Positions 5,409-7,495 of a DNA stretch of 7,495 bases are shown here, in pieces. The translations under genes and the position numbers were made by a program. The notes below the pieces were generated by a model. It saw only the letters and a program-made list of their open reading frames with translations, had not been told where the DNA came from and made no database searches. The stretch comes from BPIH01 sp042408535 (GTDB lineage: Bacteria > Chloroflexota > Limnocylindria > Limnocylindrales > CSP1-4), in contig JBHORA010000148.1 in NCBI GenBank assembly GCA_042408535.1, forward strand, positions 1-7,495, written 5' to 3'. Each line of letters opens with the position of its first letter. Position 1 is the stretch's first letter.

Positions 5409-5906
5409 TCAGCGGTCCAGGCCGGGAGCCACGGCGACGACCTCGCCGCGGACCTCACAGGCCGTCGACAGCGTGTTCAACACGGTCCCGAAGCGGAGGA
5501 GGTTGCGTTCCAGGAGATCGACCCGGCGCGGCGGCTCGTCGGTCGTGAGCACGAGCCGGTAGCGGATCCGGGCGATCCGCGGCGGGCGGTCCTCCCGCTC
5601 GAGCGTCACCCGGACGCTCGCTGCCTCGTACCGGAACGGAAGGAGCGCCGCAAAGCGCTCGACGTTCTTGAGCAGGCAGGCGGCGAGGGCGGCACCGAGC
5701 AGGTCCGCCGGGCCGAAGCGGTCGTCGGCGAGACCCGGGCTCGAGTCGAACTGAATCGCCGCCTCGCGCGTCCGGGCGACCGAGATCCCCGGCGCGATCC
5801 GTTCCGCCTCGACGGTGTACGTCAGGACCGTGCTCGCAGCCGGGACGCCGCCCGTGCTCGGCGTCGGCGCAGGCTCCGGATCGGGCGCGGTCGGTGGGCT
5901 GAACAT
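5409..5906 (-). CDS. OsmC/Ohr-family-like protein lacking the second canonical Cys
   Basis: This 165-aa protein has the OsmC fold pattern: a beta-rich N-terminal part (residues 26-55), then FGPADLLGAALAACLLKNVE (64-83) on the central helix with C77 at the usual peroxidatic position. The strands VRVTLERE and ARIRYRLVL (112-120) and a C-terminal helix and strand follow. Classical OsmC/Ohr proteins reduce organic hydroperoxides with a pair of cysteines. Here the second position, normally Cys-Pro, reads FGTVLNTL (139-146), and the only other Cys is C150 further on, so peroxidase chemistry is uncertain. The first about 25 residues are Pro-rich. The start at 5906 is the only in-frame ATG before the OsmC-like region; its ribosome binding site is weak (GTGAG directly adjacent). 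It is the first gene of the operon with the second arsR, arsP and the CxxC protein. Confidence 0.78.
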   Translation of the reverse strand: MFSPPTAPDPEPAPTPSTGGVPAASTVLTYTVEAERIAPGISVARTREAAIQFDSSPGLADDRFGPADLLGAALAACLLKNVERFAALLPFRYEAASVRVTLEREDRPPRIARIRYRLVLTTDEPPRRVDLLERNLLRFGTVLNTLSTACEVRGEVVAVAPGLDR

Positions 5907-5938
5907 CTCACGATGGACTGTGACATCCGACCGTGAGA
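5906..5938. promoter_or_regulatory. inverted repeat at the start of the osmC-like operon, candidate operator or leader hairpin
   Basis: Perfect 7-bp arms TCTCACG (5906-5912) and CGTGAGA (5932-5938) separated by 19 bases, directly upstream of the start codon and overlapping its first base. The segment is less G+C rich than its surroundings. It could be an operator for the second ArsR, or a leader hairpin hiding the weak GTGAG ribosome binding site. No clear -35/-10 pair was found. Confidence 0.4.
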
Positions 5939-5956
5939 AAAACCACGTCCGAACGG

Positions 5957-6008
5957 CCCCCCTCGCGGCGACAAACGTCGTCGGGGGGCGCGCCGGTCGG
6001 AGCGCGCC
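5957..6008. terminator. two abutting strong stem-loops in the intergenic region
   Basis: The first hairpin is CCCCCC, a TCGC bulge, GGCGAC, loop AAAC, GTCGTC, GGGGGG (5957-5988), with one G-U pair. The second is GGCGCGC-N8-GCGCGCC (5987-6008), with perfect 7-bp arms sharing two bases with the first. They lie 50-100 bases after the stop of the minus-strand reductase-methyltransferase gene and before the osmC-like operon, where a terminator would be expected. No T-tract follows directly; the nearest T5 on the minus strand is at 5938-5942. Confidence 0.35.
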
Positions 6009-6057
6009 GACGCCCGGTCGAGAGTTCGGGGGGGCCGCGGTCAGTCCGCCGACCCGG

Positions 6058-7266
6058 TCAGCCGGCCGTGCCGACGACCGTCTCGACCGGAAGCCCCCAG
6101 AGCGAGGATCGGGCGACCGTCCGGACCTCGAAGCCCGCTTCCCGGAGCGCCGCCGCCACCGGGATCGGCCGGCAGTCGACGACGGACGGCGCCAGATCAT
6201 GGAGCGCCTCGTAGAGGCGGACGAGCAGGCGCGTCGGGCGTCCCCGAACATCCCTGGCGAGGGCCGTCACGACGAGCCGTCCGCCCGGTCGAAGGACTCG
6301 CCGCGCCTCGGCGAGGACCGACGGGATCTCCGGCGTGTCGAAGAGCTCCAGGACGAACGTCAGGATGACGACGTCGACCGACCCGTCGGGGTAGGGGAGG
6401 GTAATGGCGTCCCCGGTCGTGAGCTCGGCCCGATCGGCGAGGCCGGCTCGCCGGAGGCGCTCCTCGGCGACCCGCCGCATCGCCGGGCTGATGTCGAGCC
6501 CGAGGACCCGACCGGTCGGTCCGACGGCCCGGGCGAGCCGGACGAGGTCGTGCCCGGTCCCGAAGCCGATCTCGAGAACGGTCTCTCCCGGTCGGACGCC
6601 GGCGGCTCGGAGGGCGGCCCCGTGGGCTCGCCGCTCGAACGGGGCGACGAGCCCGTCGTACCAGCGGCTCAAGCGGTCGTACGTGGCCCTGGCCGCGGCG
6701 TGGCTCCGGGGGACGCGCTTCACCCCCGACCAAGTGCCGCCCTCGGCGGGCGCCGCTCCCGGCACGGCGGCCGTCGCCGGGCGGAAGCCGATGAGCGCGA
6801 GCTGCTCGACGAGGCGCCGCCGAGCCTCCGGAGAGCCGTCATAGGACCAACCGAGGAGGCGGCTCAAGACCGCCCGGACGACCACCACCGGGATCCCGCT
6901 GTGCCGTTCGTAGTGCTCGATGACCGCTGCCCCCTCATCGGGCTCGAGGCGACGCCAGGCCGGGACCCAGCGTTCCCGCCCGATCCAGACCTCGCGGGCC
7001 AGCCCCGCCTCCACGTTGTGGAGCCAGCCCGTCTTCCGTCCCCAGCCGGCGACGACGACTGCCTCCCGGGTCGCCGGGTCGTAGCGGACGACCTCGAGCG
7101 GCGTCGACCGGTGCCGATGGGTTCGACGGCCCTCGTGGACGAGCACGAGGAAGCGATGGCCGAGGAGGAAGCCGAGGCGGGCTCGATAGAGGAGGACGGG
7201 GAAACGGAGGAGCCAGGCGAGGATCCCGCGAGGCGGCGACGGTTGTTCGACGCGCGGCGTGGTCAT
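6058..7266 (-). CDS. fusion of F420-type nitroreductase domain and class I SAM methyltransferase
   Basis: This 402-aa protein has two domains. Residues 15-165 resemble the deazaflavin-dependent nitroreductase family (PF04075-like), with HEGRRTHRHRSTPLEVV (45-61), an Asp-Pro turn, then AGWGRKTGWLHNVEAG (73-88) and VPAWRRLEPDEGAAVIEHY. A linker at 166-190 leads to a UbiE-type methyltransferase. That domain has ATYDRLSRWYDGL (194-206), motif I VLEIGFGTGHD (230-240), acidic motif LGLDISPAM (255-263), GDAITLPYPDGSVDVV (285-300) and RRVLRPGGRLVV (322-333). A bifunctional reductase/methyltransferase acting on one small molecule is an inference; the substrate is unknown. It lacks the ArsM cysteines. 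The ATG at 7266 was preferred because it begins the recognisable domain; the frame stays open to an ATG at 7485, giving 475 aa, because of a tandem duplication upstream. The ribosome binding site is weak. Confidence 0.8.
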   Translation of the reverse strand: MTTPRVEQPSPPRGILAWLLRFPVLLYRARLGFLLGHRFLVLVHEGRRTHRHRSTPLEVVRYDPATREAVVVAGWGRKTGWLHNVEAGLAREVWIGRERWVPAWRRLEPDEGAAVIEHYERHSGIPVVVVRAVLSRLLGWSYDGSPEARRRLVEQLALIGFRPATAAVPGAAPAEGGTWSGVKRVPRSHAAARATYDRLSRWYDGLVAPFERRAHGAALRAAGVRPGETVLEIGFGTGHDLVRLARAVGPTGRVLGLDISPAMRRVAEERLRRAGLADRAELTTGDAITLPYPDGSVDVVILTFVLELFDTPEIPSVLAEARRVLRPGGRLVVTALARDVRGRPTRLLVRLYEALHDLAPSVVDCRPIPVAAALREAGFEVRTVARSSLWGLPVETVVGTAG

Positions 7267-7485
7267 CGGGTCAGGCGCTCGTGGAGCTCGTCGCGGCCGC
7301 TCGTGGAGCTCGTCGCGGCCGAGGCGGCCGGCCGCCCGGAAGGCTCGGATCCGGGACTGAATGTCGCGCTGGCGGGCTTCGAGTCGGTCGAACCTGCCTC
7401 GGTCGTCGGCGACGGCGGGCACGGTGCTCTCGGCGGTAGCGGGGGATCGTGTTCGGCGTCGCTTCACGAGCCCACGGTAACGCAT
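7263..7485 (-). pseudogene. small charged ORF run into the downstream gene by a 22-bp duplication
   Basis: From the ATG at 7485 the frame encodes a basic N-terminus followed by a charged helical stretch (DRLEARQRDIQSRIRAF, then GRLGRDELHE). In the sequence as given, the frame passes through both copies of a 22-bp repeat, changes to an Arg/Pro/Ala run and continues into the reductase-methyltransferase gene. With only one repeat copy it would end ...GRDELHERLTR-stop at 66 aa, and its TGA (7265-7263) would overlap the next ATG (7266) as ATGA. This strongly suggests two ancestral coupled genes. I do not recognise the small protein; a short coiled coil is plausible. GGGGGAG lies 3 bases before the ATG. 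Confidence 0.45.
7277..7320. repeat. perfect 22-bp tandem duplication
   Basis: Bases 7277-7298 and 7299-7320 are identical 22-base units, each beginning GCTCGTGGAG and ending CGTCGCGGCC on the plus strand. Because 22 is not a multiple of three, the second copy shifts the reading frame of the minus-strand ORF that crosses it. It may be a recent slippage event or an assembly or sequencing artefact. Confidence 0.9.
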
Positions 7486-7495
7486 CCGCTCCCCC

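Noticed and set aside
6058..7266. The methyltransferase domain as a second arsenic methyltransferase.
   Set aside because: It lacks the conserved SLGCGNP, SNCV and late Cys contexts of ArsM and looks UbiE-like.

Overview
The window is about 70% G+C and almost entirely coding, with G/C-ending codons in every gene. That style, a deazaflavin (F420)-type nitroreductase domain and a steroid-dehydrogenase-like flavoprotein point to a high-GC actinobacterial or Chloroflexota-like bacterium. No taxonomic marker is present, so this is inference. No rRNA, tRNA, CRISPR or insertion sequence was seen. No gene-free stretch exceeds about 175 bases.

Layout, left to right. (1) Bases 1-1475 (+) hold the 3' part of a 3-ketosteroid delta1-dehydrogenase-like FAD enzyme, cut by the window edge. 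(2) Convergent to it, on the minus strand, are a hemerythrin-like HHE protein (1526-2014) and, upstream of that, an ArsM arsenite methyltransferase (2187-3071). (3) Divergent from arsM is an ArsR repressor (3169-3621, +). The two promoters lie back to back at 3112-3162 with overlapping -35 boxes, and imperfect palindromes that could be ArsR operators lie across them. arsR appears to be transcribed from its own GTG codon (leaderless). (4) A minus-strand operon runs from 5906 down to 3714: an OsmC-like protein, a second ArsR, an ArsP-type permease and a small CxxC thioredoxin-like protein, with a 13-base gap, an ATGA overlap and a 24-base gap. (5) An intergenic region of about 150 bases (5907-6057) is dense in inverted repeats. 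(6) Bases 6058-7266 (-) encode a fusion of an F420-type nitroreductase domain and a SAM methyltransferase. Just upstream a small ORF has been run into it by a perfect 22-bp tandem duplication.

Functionally, the centre of the window looks like an arsenic-handling island. ArsM methylates As(III), whose trivalent methylated products are more toxic. The ArsP family is known to export trivalent organoarsenicals. Two different ArsR proteins with Cys-x-Cys sensor motifs could control the two halves separately. The CxxC thioredoxin-like protein and the OsmC-like protein add thiol-redox functions whose roles here are not established. The hemerythrin-like gene, the steroid dehydrogenase and the reductase-methyltransferase fusion have no clear tie to arsenic.
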